A DNA stretch of 33,025 nt from Bacteroidota bacterium (GTDB lineage Bacteria > Bacteroidota > Bacteroidia > JACCXN01), in NCBI GenBank assembly GCA_013696965.1, contig JACCXN010000106.1, forward strand, positions 1 through 33,025. Reading direction: 5' to 3'. This document shows positions 1 to 7,845 of this stretch, piece by piece. The first letter of the stretch is position 1. The number at the start of each line of letters is the position of its first letter. Both the position numbers and the translations under genes were made by a program. The notes below the pieces were generated by a model, which did not search any database, had not been told where the DNA came from, and saw nothing but the letters and a program-made list of their open reading frames with translations.

Positions 1-92
1 TCAATGCAAAAATAAAAGCTTTTAGGTCTGCTTTTAGAGGAGTTAGAAATGTAAGTTTTTTCTTGTTCAGATTAGCAAATATTTATGCTTAG
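1..92 (+). CDS. Transposase C-terminal fragment, ISL3 (IS204/IS1001/IS1096/IS1165) group, ISAon1-like
   Basis: The open frame begins at base 3 and ends at TAG 90-92, giving 29 residues that start NAKIKAFRSAFRGVRN and end FFLFRLANIYA. The 'NAKIKAFR..FRGVRN..FFLFRL' pattern is what I know as the extreme C-terminus of Bacteroidota ISAon1-like transposases, part of the DDE enzymes of the ISL3 group, which cut and paste the element. The 5' part of the gene, with the catalytic residues, lies outside the window, so whether this copy is active cannot be judged. The frame has no internal stop in the visible part. Confidence 0.78.
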   Translation, partial: NAKIKAFRSAFRGVRNVSFFLFRLANIYA

Positions 93-102
93 AAATTTGC
101 AG

Positions 103-125
103 CCCCCAACTTTTCCGCTTGATCC
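103..125 (+). repeat. IS right terminal inverted repeat
   Basis: The complement of 103-125 reads GGATCAAGCGGAAAAG followed by TTGGGGG. It is identical over 23 bases to 32901-32923 on the plus strand. It lies 10 bases after the transposase stop and ends exactly where host gene sequence resumes, as expected of an IRR. Weaker similarity continues inward: an AATATTT..TGC..AGAAAT pattern occurs beside both copies. Confidence 0.8.
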
Positions 126-193
126 ATTTTATTTCTTCCGTTAACGCAAATGATTACAGAACTGCTCAAAGAGTGGCGATTAATAAATATTAA
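126..193 (+). pseudogene. Decapitated T9SS cargo gene: last ~20 codons of a type A C-terminal sorting domain
   Basis: Reading from 128 the frame gives FISSVNANDYRTAQRVAINK plus Y and a TAA stop at 191-193. This aligns with the final residues of the intact T9SS protein ending at 3445 (LISSVDTNGN then RTAQRVVINK). By eye about 50 of 61 nucleotides agree between 129-189 and the corresponding stretch near 3383-3443. Similarity stops abruptly at the insertion-sequence boundary at 125, so the rest of this gene was separated from its tail by the insertion or lies beyond the element. The remnant has no start and should not be expressed as a protein. It was probably a paralogous neighbour of the gene at 890. 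Confidence 0.75.
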
Positions 194-417
194 ATCCTAA
201 ATACTTTTCCATAAAAAACGCCTCGGCAAATACCCGGAATTTTTAAAGAGAAATTTAAAAATATTGATCCGTTTTTTTCTCTGTCATTCTTTTTCGGATC
301 AAGCCTATTTTTCCTTTCACAAACAAATTTATTGATCCTTTAAGGATTTAGAGTTTTTTATAGGCATTAATATACAGTTAATTTAAGATAAAAAGCAATT
401 AATAGAATAAATATTTA

Positions 418-448
418 TTGACATTTTAATAATTTAAATGTAATATTG
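418..448 (+). promoter_or_regulatory. Possible Bacteroidota-type promoter for the 475/890 gene pair
   Basis: TTG at 418-420 is followed after 20 bases by TAATATTG at 441-448, one mismatch from the TAnnTTTG -7 consensus. The ATG at 475 lies 26 bases downstream. The rest of 194-474 is very AT-rich and I see no gene in it. It contains a short inverted repeat (TTGATCCG at 264-271 and CGGATCAA at 295-302). Confidence 0.4.
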
Positions 449-474
449 TCCCCTAAAAAAATAAAAACCTAATT

Positions 475-870
475 ATGAAGAAAACAAATTACTTTAAAAT
501 TGCGGCATTTTCGGCAGTCTTTATTTTAGCTTCTCAAGGGGTATTTTCGCAAGAAAGAACTGCCTCACGATCTGAATCAAAAGGTGATGTGAAAATTGAA
601 GATCGCCTGGCTTATACTTCTGATGATGAAGTAAAACAATTTATGAAAGAGGTAATAGCCTCAGATTTACCAGCAGATTATAAAGTTCCTGCTTATGTGA
701 AAAATGCTAAAAGTATGCAAGATGCTTCTAAAGCAGTGGGAGCCTATTTTCCGGAGTTTTACGGAAAGTATAGTAATGAACTGCTATTGGCTATTCGCAG
801 AAATCCGGCTAGATACAAACAAATGATGTTTGATTCTAAAGCCATCAGAAATCAATTTCCGTTAAATTAA
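475..870 (+). CDS. Small secreted protein of unknown function
   Basis: 131 residues. The N-terminus (MKKTNYFK, then a hydrophobic run about residues 9-24, then VFSQ) is a typical signal peptide, with likely cleavage near residue 25. The mature part is about 105 residues, charged and probably helical, without cysteines or a motif I recognise. It ends only 19 bases before the start of the large T9SS cargo gene, so the two are probably co-transcribed and may work together at the cell surface. It lacks a T9SS sorting domain of its own. The ATG was chosen because it puts the signal peptide at the very N-terminus. Function unknown; no family recognised. Confidence 0.75.
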   Translation: MKKTNYFKIAAFSAVFILASQGVFSQERTASRSESKGDVKIEDRLAYTSDDEVKQFMKEVIASDLPADYKVPAYVKNAKSMQDASKAVGAYFPEFYGKYSNELLLAIRRNPARYKQMMFDSKAIRNQFPLN

Positions 871-889
871 ATCTATAAAAGAAAAAGAT

Positions 890-3445
890 ATGAAATTTTT
901 ATTAAAACTTATATTGCCTGTCCTTCTTTTAGGAGGATTTAATGCAATGGCGCAGCCATTTTGTGACCAGCCACAATCTGGCCCTGGCTTTTCAACTTCA
1001 CCTTCTTGTGAAAGTTCTATTTGTGCTTCTGATCCTTATTGCTGTAATACTCAATGGGATGGTATTTGTGCTTCATCAGCTACAACCAATGCAAATTGCA
1101 CAACGTGTCTATCTACCTACCAACCTCCATGTTCTACACCTCCCGCTATTATAAGTAACTTTGTTATAACACTTACAGCTGGGGGTTTTCAAGATGAAAT
1201 CGGATGGAATTTTGCTGATGGCAGTAGTACAATTTTGGTATCGGGAGGCCCAAATACTGCAGGAACTTATAACGTATCCAGTGGAAGCGGCCCCTTTAGC
1301 TTTTCTTTAGAAACTCAGGGAAGTTGGAACGATAATGTAATAAGTTATGAGATAAGCTGTAATGGAACTGTTGTTTTATCAGGAACTATGGTGGGAGGAA
1401 ATGCTAATACATTTTCTGTGCCTTCCTGCACTAACTTGCCTGCAGCAGCAGTTCAATGTGGTGGCTCGGTTACTGCACCAACTGCACAAAGTGCTTGCTA
1501 CGGAACAATAACAGGTACTACAAGCAATGCTACTACTTTTACATCAGTGGGTTCATATACTATAAACTGGACTTTTAATGATGGCGCCAGTGGTGTTTCT
1601 AACTATCCTCAAACAGTGACGGTTACTGATAATACCGCCCCGGTTGCGGATGTTGCTACTTTAACAACAATTACTGCTCTGTGTGAGGTTACTGCACTTA
1701 CTGCGCCAACAGCAACTGATAACTGCGATGGTTCAATCACAGCTACGCATAATGCTACTTTACCAATTAGCAGCAATACTACCATTACCTGGACGTACAC
1801 AGATGCCAGCACTAACTCATCAACTCAAACCCAGGACGTAGTTATTAATGATAACACTGCTCCAATTGAGGATGTTTCTACTTTAACAACAATTACTTCT
1901 CAGTGTGCTGTTACTGCACTTACCGCACCAACAGCAACTGATAATTGCACTGGTTCAATCACAGGTACGCATAATGCTACTTTACCAATTAGCAGCAACA
2001 CTACCATTATCTGGACGTACACAGATGCAAATGGTAACAGCGCAACTCAAACCCAGGACGTAGTTATTAATGATAACATTGCCCCGGTTGAGGATGCTGC
2101 TACTTTAACAACCATTACTGCTCAATGTGAGGTTACTGCACTTACTGGCCCAACAGCAACTGATAACTGCGATGGCCCAATCACAGGTATGCATAATGCT
2201 ACTTTACCAATTAGCAGCAATACCACCATTATCTGGACTTATACAGATGCAAACGGTAACAGTGCAACTCAAACCCAGGAGGTAGTTATTAATGATAACA
2301 TTGCCCCGGTTGAGGATGTTGCTACTTTAACAACCATTACTGCTCTGTGTGAGGTTACTGCACTTACTGCGCCAACAGCAACTGATAACTGCGATGGTTC
2401 AATTACGGGTATGCATAACGCTACTTTACCAATTAGCAGCAACACCACCATTACCTGGTCTTATGAGGATGCTAACGGTAACATAACAACCCAAACACAG
2501 GATGTGGTTATAAATGATAACATTGCTCCGGTTGAGGATGTTGCTACTTTAACAACCATTACTGCTCAGTGCGAAGTTACTTCACTTACTGCTCCAACTG
2601 CTACTGATAATTGCACTGGTTCAATCGCAGGTACGCATAATGCTACTTTACCAATTAGCAGCAACACCACCATTACCTGGTCTTATGAGGATGCTAATGG
2701 TAATATAACAACTCAAACCCAGGATGTAGTTATGAATGATGACATTGCTCCTGTAGCTGATGTTGCTTCGTTGCCAACTATTAATTCTTCATGTGAGGTT
2801 ACTTCACTAACAGCACAAACAGCAACTGATAATTGCGATGGTTCAATTACAGGTACGCATGATGCTACTTTACCTATTAGCGGAACTACAGGACCTACAA
2901 CTGTTACCTGGACCTATACAGATGCAAATGGAAATACATCAACACAAACTCAGGATGTGATTATTAACATGGTAAGTGTTAATGTTGTAGTTGATGCAAC
3001 TGGTAGCGAGCTTACTGCCGATTATACTGTATCAGGTGCTACTTACCAGTGGTATAATTGTACAACTCAGCAACCAATAGCAGGAGAAGTTGGTGTTTCT
3101 TATGTTCCAACAACAAACGGTAATTATTCTGTTGAAGTAATAGACGGAAACTGTATCTTTATGTCGAATTGTGAACTTATATCTACAGTAAGTATTAAAG
3201 AAACTGCAGCAAACAATTTATTCAGAATTTTTCCAAATCCAAACAACGGAAACTTTACAATAGAAACCGGGACTGCGGTTATAATTGAAATGGTTAACGC
3301 TGTTGGTCAGGTGGTTTTAAATAAATCATTTACTGCAGGAGTAAACCAGATTAACATTGAAAATGTAAGCAGCGGATTATATTTAATTTCTTCTGTTGAT
3401 ACAAATGGAAACAGAACTGCCCAAAGAGTAGTGATTAATAAATAA
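890..3445 (+). CDS. T9SS cargo protein with tandem HYR-like repeats and a type A C-terminal sorting domain
   Basis: 851 residues. Signal peptide about 1-21 (ending AMAQ). Next comes a cysteine-rich module about residues 25-75 with the pattern CASDPYCCNTQWDGICAS, seen in many secreted bacterial proteins. After a less regular region and one divergent repeat (about 188-246), six near-identical ~74-residue units fill residues 247-693. Each has two cysteines, an ATDNC(D/T)GSI core and an NATLPISSNTTI..W strand, resembling HYR-like immunoglobulin-type domains. The last ~75 residues (LFRIFPNPNNGNFTIE ... SSGLYLISS ... AQRVVINK) are a T9SS type A sorting domain, so the protein should be exported through the type IX system and either anchored on the surface or released. 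No catalytic domain is visible. An adhesive or structural role is inference. Confidence 0.88.
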   Translation: MKFLLKLILPVLLLGGFNAMAQPFCDQPQSGPGFSTSPSCESSICASDPYCCNTQWDGICASSATTNANCTTCLSTYQPPCSTPPAIISNFVITLTAGGFQDEIGWNFADGSSTILVSGGPNTAGTYNVSSGSGPFSFSLETQGSWNDNVISYEISCNGTVVLSGTMVGGNANTFSVPSCTNLPAAAVQCGGSVTAPTAQSACYGTITGTTSNATTFTSVGSYTINWTFNDGASGVSNYPQTVTVTDNTAPVADVATLTTITALCEVTALTAPTATDNCDGSITATHNATLPISSNTTITWTYTDASTNSSTQTQDVVINDNTAPIEDVSTLTTITSQCAVTALTAPTATDNCTGSITGTHNATLPISSNTTIIWTYTDANGNSATQTQDVVINDNIAPVEDAATLTTITAQCEVTALTGPTATDNCDGPITGMHNATLPISSNTTIIWTYTDANGNSATQTQEVVINDNIAPVEDVATLTTITALCEVTALTAPTATDNCDGSITGMHNATLPISSNTTITWSYEDANGNITTQTQDVVINDNIAPVEDVATLTTITAQCEVTSLTAPTATDNCTGSIAGTHNATLPISSNTTITWSYEDANGNITTQTQDVVMNDDIAPVADVASLPTINSSCEVTSLTAQTATDNCDGSITGTHDATLPISGTTGPTTVTWTYTDANGNTSTQTQDVIINMVSVNVVVDATGSELTADYTVSGATYQWYNCTTQQPIAGEVGVSYVPTTNGNYSVEVIDGNCIFMSNCELISTVSIKETAANNLFRIFPNPNNGNFTIETGTAVIIEMVNAVGQVVLNKSFTAGVNQINIENVSSGLYLISSVDTNGNRTAQRVVINK
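1628..2968 (+). repeat. Six tandem in-frame 222-base repeats within the T9SS cargo gene
   Basis: Units begin GATAA(C/T)A or GATGACA (Asp-Asn/Asp-Ile/Thr-Ala-Pro) at 1628, 1850, 2072, 2294, 2516 and 2738. The five intervals are each exactly 222 bases (74 codons). The sixth unit is 231 bases because of a GTTGPT-type insertion. Units are nearly identical in DNA as well as protein, which suggests recent duplication or gene conversion. Confidence 0.93.
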
Positions 3446-3461
3446 AGTTAAAGTTTCTCTT

Positions 3462-3495
3462 AAAAAAGCCCGGGCATTTGCCCGGGCTTTTTTTA
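3462..3495 (+). terminator. Strong intrinsic terminator after the T9SS cargo gene
   Basis: The stem pairs GCCCGGGC (3468-3475) with GCCCGGGC (3480-3487) around an ATTT loop. It is flanked by six A's on the left and seven T's on the right, so it can act in both directions. It starts 16 bases after the stop codon at 3445. Confidence 0.9.
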
Positions 3496-4440
3496 TGGAG
3501 TTTTGATTTTTTTTCCTATACGAAGGCAATAAAGCACGGACTATTCAAAATGTAACAAGCCCGTACTTTTAGCTATGAAATGTTAGCAACTGTTTTTATT
3601 ATTCAACAATTAATTTCACCACCCTTATAACTGTCTTTTCTGATTAAATATTTTTTAAATATATAAGGCAGAATAAAGATCATTCGTATTAATCACTTTT
3701 TTAATTCTTTCAATTATCCTTTATTTCAATTCATCCCTCAAAAGACTAAAAAGTTTGAAATAAAAATATTTATTTTCTTAATTACCAACTCTGATTTAAT
3801 TTCCTTTTCGCACCGGATTAGTGTATATAATTAAATCTAAATAGGTTTCATACACTGGGGTGGAGCAAAAGAATTCCAGGTTCCACATTAAGCACTGCCC
3901 TTTGGCTTGCGCTTCATCTTAGCGCCCAAAGAGCTTCAACTTAGCTCGGACAGGGTCGTTTTCAAAAAAGGCGAAATAGTTTTAGACGCAAATAATATTT
4001 GCACAAATAGTTATTTCATTAACAATGGAAGAATCAAAACTTAAATCCTTTGACTTTATAGTCATAAATAACAAGCAGATCCTGATAAAAAACAATGACC
4101 TGAAAGTTGCTGATTTATTTAAACGTTTGAATTTACCTTTCGGAAACAATATAGGTTTATCCAAATATATTTTTTGCATGTATGCTTTCATTTACTATGC
4201 CTAAGAAAAATTCAAAAGTGCATATTTACACTAATCAAAAAAGCCTTTCAAAGAAAAAAGATCTTTACCCTTCCAATACGGGAAAGACAAAAGTTTATCA
4301 ACCAATTTAGTATTAATTTAAATGTATTAAATTACTACAAAACACTTGTGTAACGAATTATTACAGAATGCAAAAAAACGGCTTAAAACAGCATACTTTT
4401 TTTGTTTGTACTTTCGTGGGGGACAAATAATTCAAATTCC
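3496..4440. other. Long AT-rich intergenic stretch with one GC-richer hairpin
   Basis: About 945 bases lie between the terminator and the next convincing gene. Most is AT-rich without coding signals. A GC-richer island about 3850-3960 contains an imperfect hairpin at 3900-3931 (CTTTGG..GCGC, a 9-base loop, GCGC CCAAAG). It resembles a repeat or gene remnant more than a terminator, because no T-run follows. A weak small frame at 4025-4204 is listed separately. Confidence 0.5.
4025..4204 (+). CDS. Doubtful 59-residue reading frame
   Basis: The frame starts at ATG 4025 (MEESKLKSFDFIVINNKQ) and ends at TAA 4202-4204. The first 45 residues have ordinary composition (KNNDLKVADLFKRLNLPFGN). The tail is aromatic and looks less genuine. 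No clear ribosome-binding site or promoter is visible, and I know no family. It could be a small gene, or a gene remnant in an otherwise decayed stretch. It is listed because its amino-acid usage looks more protein-like than the overlapping minus-strand frame. Confidence 0.22.
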   Translation: MEESKLKSFDFIVINNKQILIKNNDLKVADLFKRLNLPFGNNIGLSKYIFCMYAFIYYA

Positions 4441-5562
4441 ATGAAACTACTTTTTATTTTCTTTTTTCTCTTTACTGGTTCTGTTTCGGCACAGCTTCAG
4501 GTTGAATCATTCAGAAATGACCTGAATCAAAACAATGATGCTGCAGTAATACAAGCATCAATGGATGCTTTGGCAAACCAAGGCCATGGGTCTTTGAGTT
4601 TTGATGGTTCCAGAACATATAAAATAAACAGAAGTATAGAACTTCCCCGCTATACTGGGGAGGGCAGAAAAATTTATGTAATTAATGGAAATGGAGCAAT
4701 AATACTTGCAGGCAGTGATACCCTAAATATATTTAACCGAATTCCCCAGAATCAGAAAGAGGCCTTGGGCAAAATGATTGGAACAAGGTTTATCATACAG
4801 GATTTATCATTTATAGGTGGTGCAAAGGGCATTAATTTAGGAGGCACATTAGGTTCTTCCATTTTACGCTGCAATTTTACCAATATCCGTATTGCTGCAA
4901 TTGATATACAATTTGGACTACAAACTGTAATTAGCCATTGCTATGCCACCAATTGTTTTGAAGATAATTTCATTTTGCGAACAGGGGAAGATTGGGGAGG
5001 AAATTCAAATAATTCACAAAGCAATCATTCTGTAATTGAATATTCAAGGGTGTATGCAAGGAAAGAATCAAAAACAGGATATAAAATTTTAGGTTCTGGA
5101 GGAATTGTTTTAAGGGATATTATTTCTGAGGGGAGCCATGAAATTGATTATGCAATTTTTGCTGACAGATTGAAAAGTACAACTGTAAGGTATTTCAAAA
5201 TTGAAAACCTTCACCTGGAACATGCACCTTTAAAAGCAGGCATTTATTTAAGTATTACCGGAAACACTGAAATTAACGGGATTTTTTATCAGCATGCCCG
5301 AAAAGTTGGTGAATTTACATTGATTCATGCAGGTGAAGGTTCAGGATTAATAAATGTTGCTAGTATTCCCCATTTTGTTACTGGCACAGTTATGCGCTTA
5401 GAAAGCCCAGGATGTGGTTTTTGGAACCTAAATTTCAGCGCAAAGGAATTTTATTTGAAAGAGAACTGGAGAATCAAAAAAGCCGATGATACTTATGAAT
5501 CCAAACTACCCTTTTATTTCTCTGGTCAAGGAGGAGGAGCTCAGGTAAAGATAAAATATTGA
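4441..5562 (+). CDS. Secreted right-handed beta-helix (pectate-lyase-like fold) protein
   Basis: 373 residues from ATG 4441. A TTG 39 bases upstream would add residues before the signal peptide, so I reject it. Signal peptide MKLLFIFFFLFTGSVSAQ, cleaved about residue 18. The N-terminal part (NDAAVIQASMDALANQG ... LSFDGSRTYKI) is typical of parallel beta-helix proteins of the pectate lyase 3 type. Repeated short strands follow with hydrophobic and Asn positions (IIQDLSFIGGAKGINLGG, SSILRCNFTNIRIAAIDI, TVISHCYATNCFEDNF). No T9SS tail is visible. Such folds bind or cleave polysaccharides, but no catalytic residues can be assigned, so the substrate is unknown. It stands alone, with a long non-coding stretch upstream. 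Confidence 0.75.
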   Translation: MKLLFIFFFLFTGSVSAQLQVESFRNDLNQNNDAAVIQASMDALANQGHGSLSFDGSRTYKINRSIELPRYTGEGRKIYVINGNGAIILAGSDTLNIFNRIPQNQKEALGKMIGTRFIIQDLSFIGGAKGINLGGTLGSSILRCNFTNIRIAAIDIQFGLQTVISHCYATNCFEDNFILRTGEDWGGNSNNSQSNHSVIEYSRVYARKESKTGYKILGSGGIVLRDIISEGSHEIDYAIFADRLKSTTVRYFKIENLHLEHAPLKAGIYLSITGNTEINGIFYQHARKVGEFTLIHAGEGSGLINVASIPHFVTGTVMRLESPGCGFWNLNFSAKEFYLKENWRIKKADDTYESKLPFYFSGQGGGAQVKIKY

Positions 5563-5653
5563 CTTTATTGATTAGAATAATTTAAAACCAAAAATTCAAA
5601 GAAACATTACTGAAACATTTATTTAATGGGATTGAATCCATTAAAGATTTCAA

Positions 5654-6010
5654 TTATTTTATTTTTCCAGCTACTAATTTTCCAGCTAAATAACTCATGG
5701 GAATATAAGCCACTGTTAAATCTAAAACCGCAAACCACAAAGGGGAGGGAAGCATTAAAACACTGGCATTTCCTCCTATTAGGAAAAACACTCCTACAGC
5801 AAGCGCAAATTTCATTTTATGACTTGCTGCTATTAAAGCTGCAAGAAAAGCACCGACAAAAGTTCCTAAAGCATGGGCTAAAAAAGGAAAAATAAAATGT
5901 TTTAATTCAAATAATTGCATGGTAGCTTTTAATCCTTCCATTGTAGTAATATCAGCTGCTTCGGGAGGAGGAATAATTGAACCACTAAGCTTAATAATTC
6001 CCATATTCAC
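5654..6010 (-). CDS. Small inner-membrane protein, start codon uncertain
   Basis: From the GTG at 6010 the frame gives 118 residues with about three hydrophobic segments. A conserved-looking loop reads GSIIPPPEAADITTMEGLK, followed by FELKHFIFPFLAHALGTFVGAFLAALIAA and a last helix near VLDLTVAYIPMSYLAGKL. I recall similar uncharacterised small membrane proteins in Bacteroidota that begin with a short Lys-Asn and a hydrophobic helix. Here that helix (LKNIAAIVSGIIFGSIV) is encoded in frame upstream, back to a TAG at 6074-6076, but there is no ATG, GTG or TTG in front of it. Either an unusual start is used, or the start codon has been lost and the gene is decaying. The plus-strand frames over the same bases are shadows. 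Confidence 0.6.
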   Translation of the reverse strand: MNMGIIKLSGSIIPPPEAADITTMEGLKATMQLFELKHFIFPFLAHALGTFVGAFLAALIAASHKMKFALAVGVFFLIGGNASVLMLPSPLWFAVLDLTVAYIPMSYLAGKLVAGKIK

Positions 6011-6143
6011 TATACTGCCAAAAATAATACCTGATACGATGGCCGCAATGTTTTTAAGTATTGGATTAATTTTCTATAGTTTGAGTTTACTTCTTTTCTT
6101 TTTATTGATCCTTGAAATGAATTATAGCAGCGAAGTTAGCTGA

Positions 6144-6479
6144 ATATACGGAAGTTGCAAATAACAGCAGAAATGAAAGCCAAAGATATAAAGGTTAATA
6201 AATAAAAAGTAGCAAGATTTGGTTATCGCTTGGTTTGCTGCAAGGGTAACTAAAAGTTACCAGCCAGGTGCTACACTAAGGTTATTTGACTTAAAATGAG
6301 CATAGTTAAAACCAATAAAAAAAATTAAAACCATTCTGATTCAGACTTAAAGGAACAAATTAAATCGATCGAAATCAATTTAAAAACAACAGATACAAAG
6401 CTTAGGGAATTCTGATTAAAATCATAAGTAATTGTTCTAAATATTTCTTAATTTGCGGTAAAATTTTAAGTTAGGATCC
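6144..6479. other. Intergenic region, no gene seen
   Basis: This is AT-rich sequence between the minus-strand membrane gene and the barrel-like cluster. The only structure noted is a perfect 7-base hairpin, GGTAACT AAA AGTTACC, at 6245-6261. It has no T-run on either side, so it is not a clear terminator. A promoter for the gene at 6480 should lie here, but I could not find a full consensus match. Confidence 0.45.
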
Positions 6480-7136
6480 ATGAAACACTCAAAAATTATT
6501 TTAATCCTGGTTTTTCTCAATATAATTGCAGTTAAAACCATTTTAGGCCAGGGAATTAAATTTCCTGTAAATGACACCGTAAAATACATTATAAAAAATG
6601 AACCATTGCGGTTCTTTGGAGGTACTTTCTGGACAGGAATTGAAATTCCCATTCAAAATAAAAATTCAGTCTATTTCGCTGGAATAGTGACTTATGGTTC
6701 ACCGGTAAATAATAACAAGCATTTAGCCGGATGGGGTGCAGAGGTGCAATACAGAAACTATCTGGGAAAAGGTACTTTCTCCACCAATTTCCCAATATAC
6801 CTTGCCCCCCAGTTGATGTACAGGAGAACTGAAGAATACACACTTCTACAGGTGTACCAAACCATTTACAATGAGTACGGGGGTTACATCGATTACAACA
6901 ACCCAACATTTATTGAAACCAAAAAGTTTTCCAATGTTTTTTATGGAGGCTTATTGTTAGGCGGACAAATTTTTATTAATCATATGTTTACTGTGGATGT
7001 AAATTTTGGGGGTGGTTTAAGATTAGTTCAAATTGATGGGGAAAGCGGCTTTTCAAAATATAAAAGCATAACCTCCCTTGATTATTCAGGCGTTGTGCCC
7101 CGTGCAAGTATAATAATTGGTATTATCCGGAATTAA
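6480..7136 (+). CDS. Secreted outer-membrane beta-barrel-like protein
   Basis: 218 residues. N-terminal signal peptide (hydrophobic residues 6-20, ending ILGQ). The mature protein alternates polar and aromatic residues in short strands (VYFAGIVTYGS, GWGAEVQYRNYLG, FYGGLLLGGQIFINHMFTVDV, FGGGLRL) and ends RASIIIGIIRN, typical of small Bacteroidota outer-membrane barrels. No enzymatic motif. Its stop overlaps the start of the next gene (TAATG at 7134-7138), so the pair is translationally coupled. The two proteins share layout: a middle block with YRNYLG or FRKYLG, then a GG-rich strand and a closing LDYSGVV/VDYTGFY segment. They are probably ancient duplicates. Function unknown. Confidence 0.72.
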   Translation: MKHSKIILILVFLNIIAVKTILGQGIKFPVNDTVKYIIKNEPLRFFGGTFWTGIEIPIQNKNSVYFAGIVTYGSPVNNNKHLAGWGAEVQYRNYLGKGTFSTNFPIYLAPQLMYRRTEEYTLLQVYQTIYNEYGGYIDYNNPTFIETKKFSNVFYGGLLLGGQIFINHMFTVDVNFGGGLRLVQIDGESGFSKYKSITSLDYSGVVPRASIIIGIIRN

Positions 7137-7810
7137 TGCGTTTACATTTTCTTGTTTTCTTTTTTGTTGCTTTTTTGCCATTGAAAATCAAGGCACAGGA
7201 ATTTGATACGCTAAAGCCAAAGGAAGAAATAAAAAGTTTATATAAATTAGACCTTGTACGAACTGTGCAGGGCACCATGCAATTGTCGCGTGAGGCAGCA
7301 ATGAAAAACAACTGGACTTATCAAATTGGTTTGATGGGGACTTACGCCTCAACACGCGGGTTGGCAAAGCCTTATTTAGAGGCCCAGGATTTTTCTTATA
7401 CTGATGCACAAAACTTTACCTATTATCTTGATAATGTTGAAGCCAGGGGTTATGGAATTAATTTGCAATTCAGGAAGTACCTTGGGAAAAATGCTGAAGA
7501 ATTTAAAGGCTTTTATGCTTCTCCTGAACTTTTTTTCAGACAATTATCCATTTCCTCTTTGATATTCGATAATTCAGTAAATGAACAAAAAGAAATTAAA
7601 AGAAATTTATACCTGGGATATGCTGGCTATATGCTAGGTTTTCAGAAAATAATTTTAAAAGTGGTTAGCCTTGACCTTTATTTTGGTGGTGGCTTTTTTT
7701 ACAGCCAGTATGATGATTCTTCTTCCCCTACCCGCTTTCGAAAAAGTTATCAAGTGGATTATACCGGGTTTTACTTAAATTCAGGAGTTTTGATTGGGGT
7801 TGTAAAATAA
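7136..7810 (+). CDS. Secreted outer-membrane beta-barrel-like protein, paralogue of preceding gene
   Basis: 224 residues. The ATG at 7136 shares one base with the TAA of the gene before it. Signal peptide MRLHFLVFFFVAFLPLKIKAQ. Strand-like segments match the upstream protein in order: YGINLQFRKYLGK, then YASPELFFRQLSI, GYAGYMLGFQKIILKVVSLDLYFGGGFFY, and a final VDYTGFYLNSGVLIGVVK. This fits a small barrel of 8-10 strands in the outer membrane, by inference from pattern rather than a named family. Coupled translation suggests that the two are made in equal amounts. No binding or catalytic motif can be named. Confidence 0.72.
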   Translation: MRLHFLVFFFVAFLPLKIKAQEFDTLKPKEEIKSLYKLDLVRTVQGTMQLSREAAMKNNWTYQIGLMGTYASTRGLAKPYLEAQDFSYTDAQNFTYYLDNVEARGYGINLQFRKYLGKNAEEFKGFYASPELFFRQLSISSLIFDNSVNEQKEIKRNLYLGYAGYMLGFQKIILKVVSLDLYFGGGFFYSQYDDSSSPTRFRKSYQVDYTGFYLNSGVLIGVVK

Positions 7811-7845
7811 TTTTAGTTAAGGAATTACGTAATTCAAGTTATGTT

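Larger units (their letters stand above)
1..125 (+). mobile_element. Right end of an ISL3/ISAon1-like insertion sequence (truncated by window edge)
   Basis: The segment holds the last 29 codons of a transposase, a short non-coding tail and a terminal repeat ending at 125. Immediately after 125 the sequence becomes the tail of an unrelated T9SS gene, which fixes the insertion boundary. The same 23-base terminal sequence recurs inverted at 32901-32923, where a transposase N-terminus follows, so this is the right end of an element whose body lies left of the window. Family assignment rests on recognising the C-terminal transposase motif by eye. Confidence 0.8.

Noticed and set aside
1609-2451. 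Minus-strand frames inside the repeat region of the T9SS gene
   Set aside because: They repeat with the 222-base period of the plus-strand gene and are its shadows.
3982-4191. A minus-strand 69-codon frame
   Set aside because: Its composition is unnatural and the overlapping plus-strand frame at 4025 looks better, though that is itself doubtful.
4402-4440. TTG start for the beta-helix protein
   Set aside because: It would put 13 residues ahead of an otherwise perfect signal peptide beginning at ATG 4441.
5626-6143. Plus-strand frames opposite the small membrane protein
   Set aside because: The minus-strand reading gives a coherent membrane protein with a conserved-looking PPPE loop; the others are shadows.
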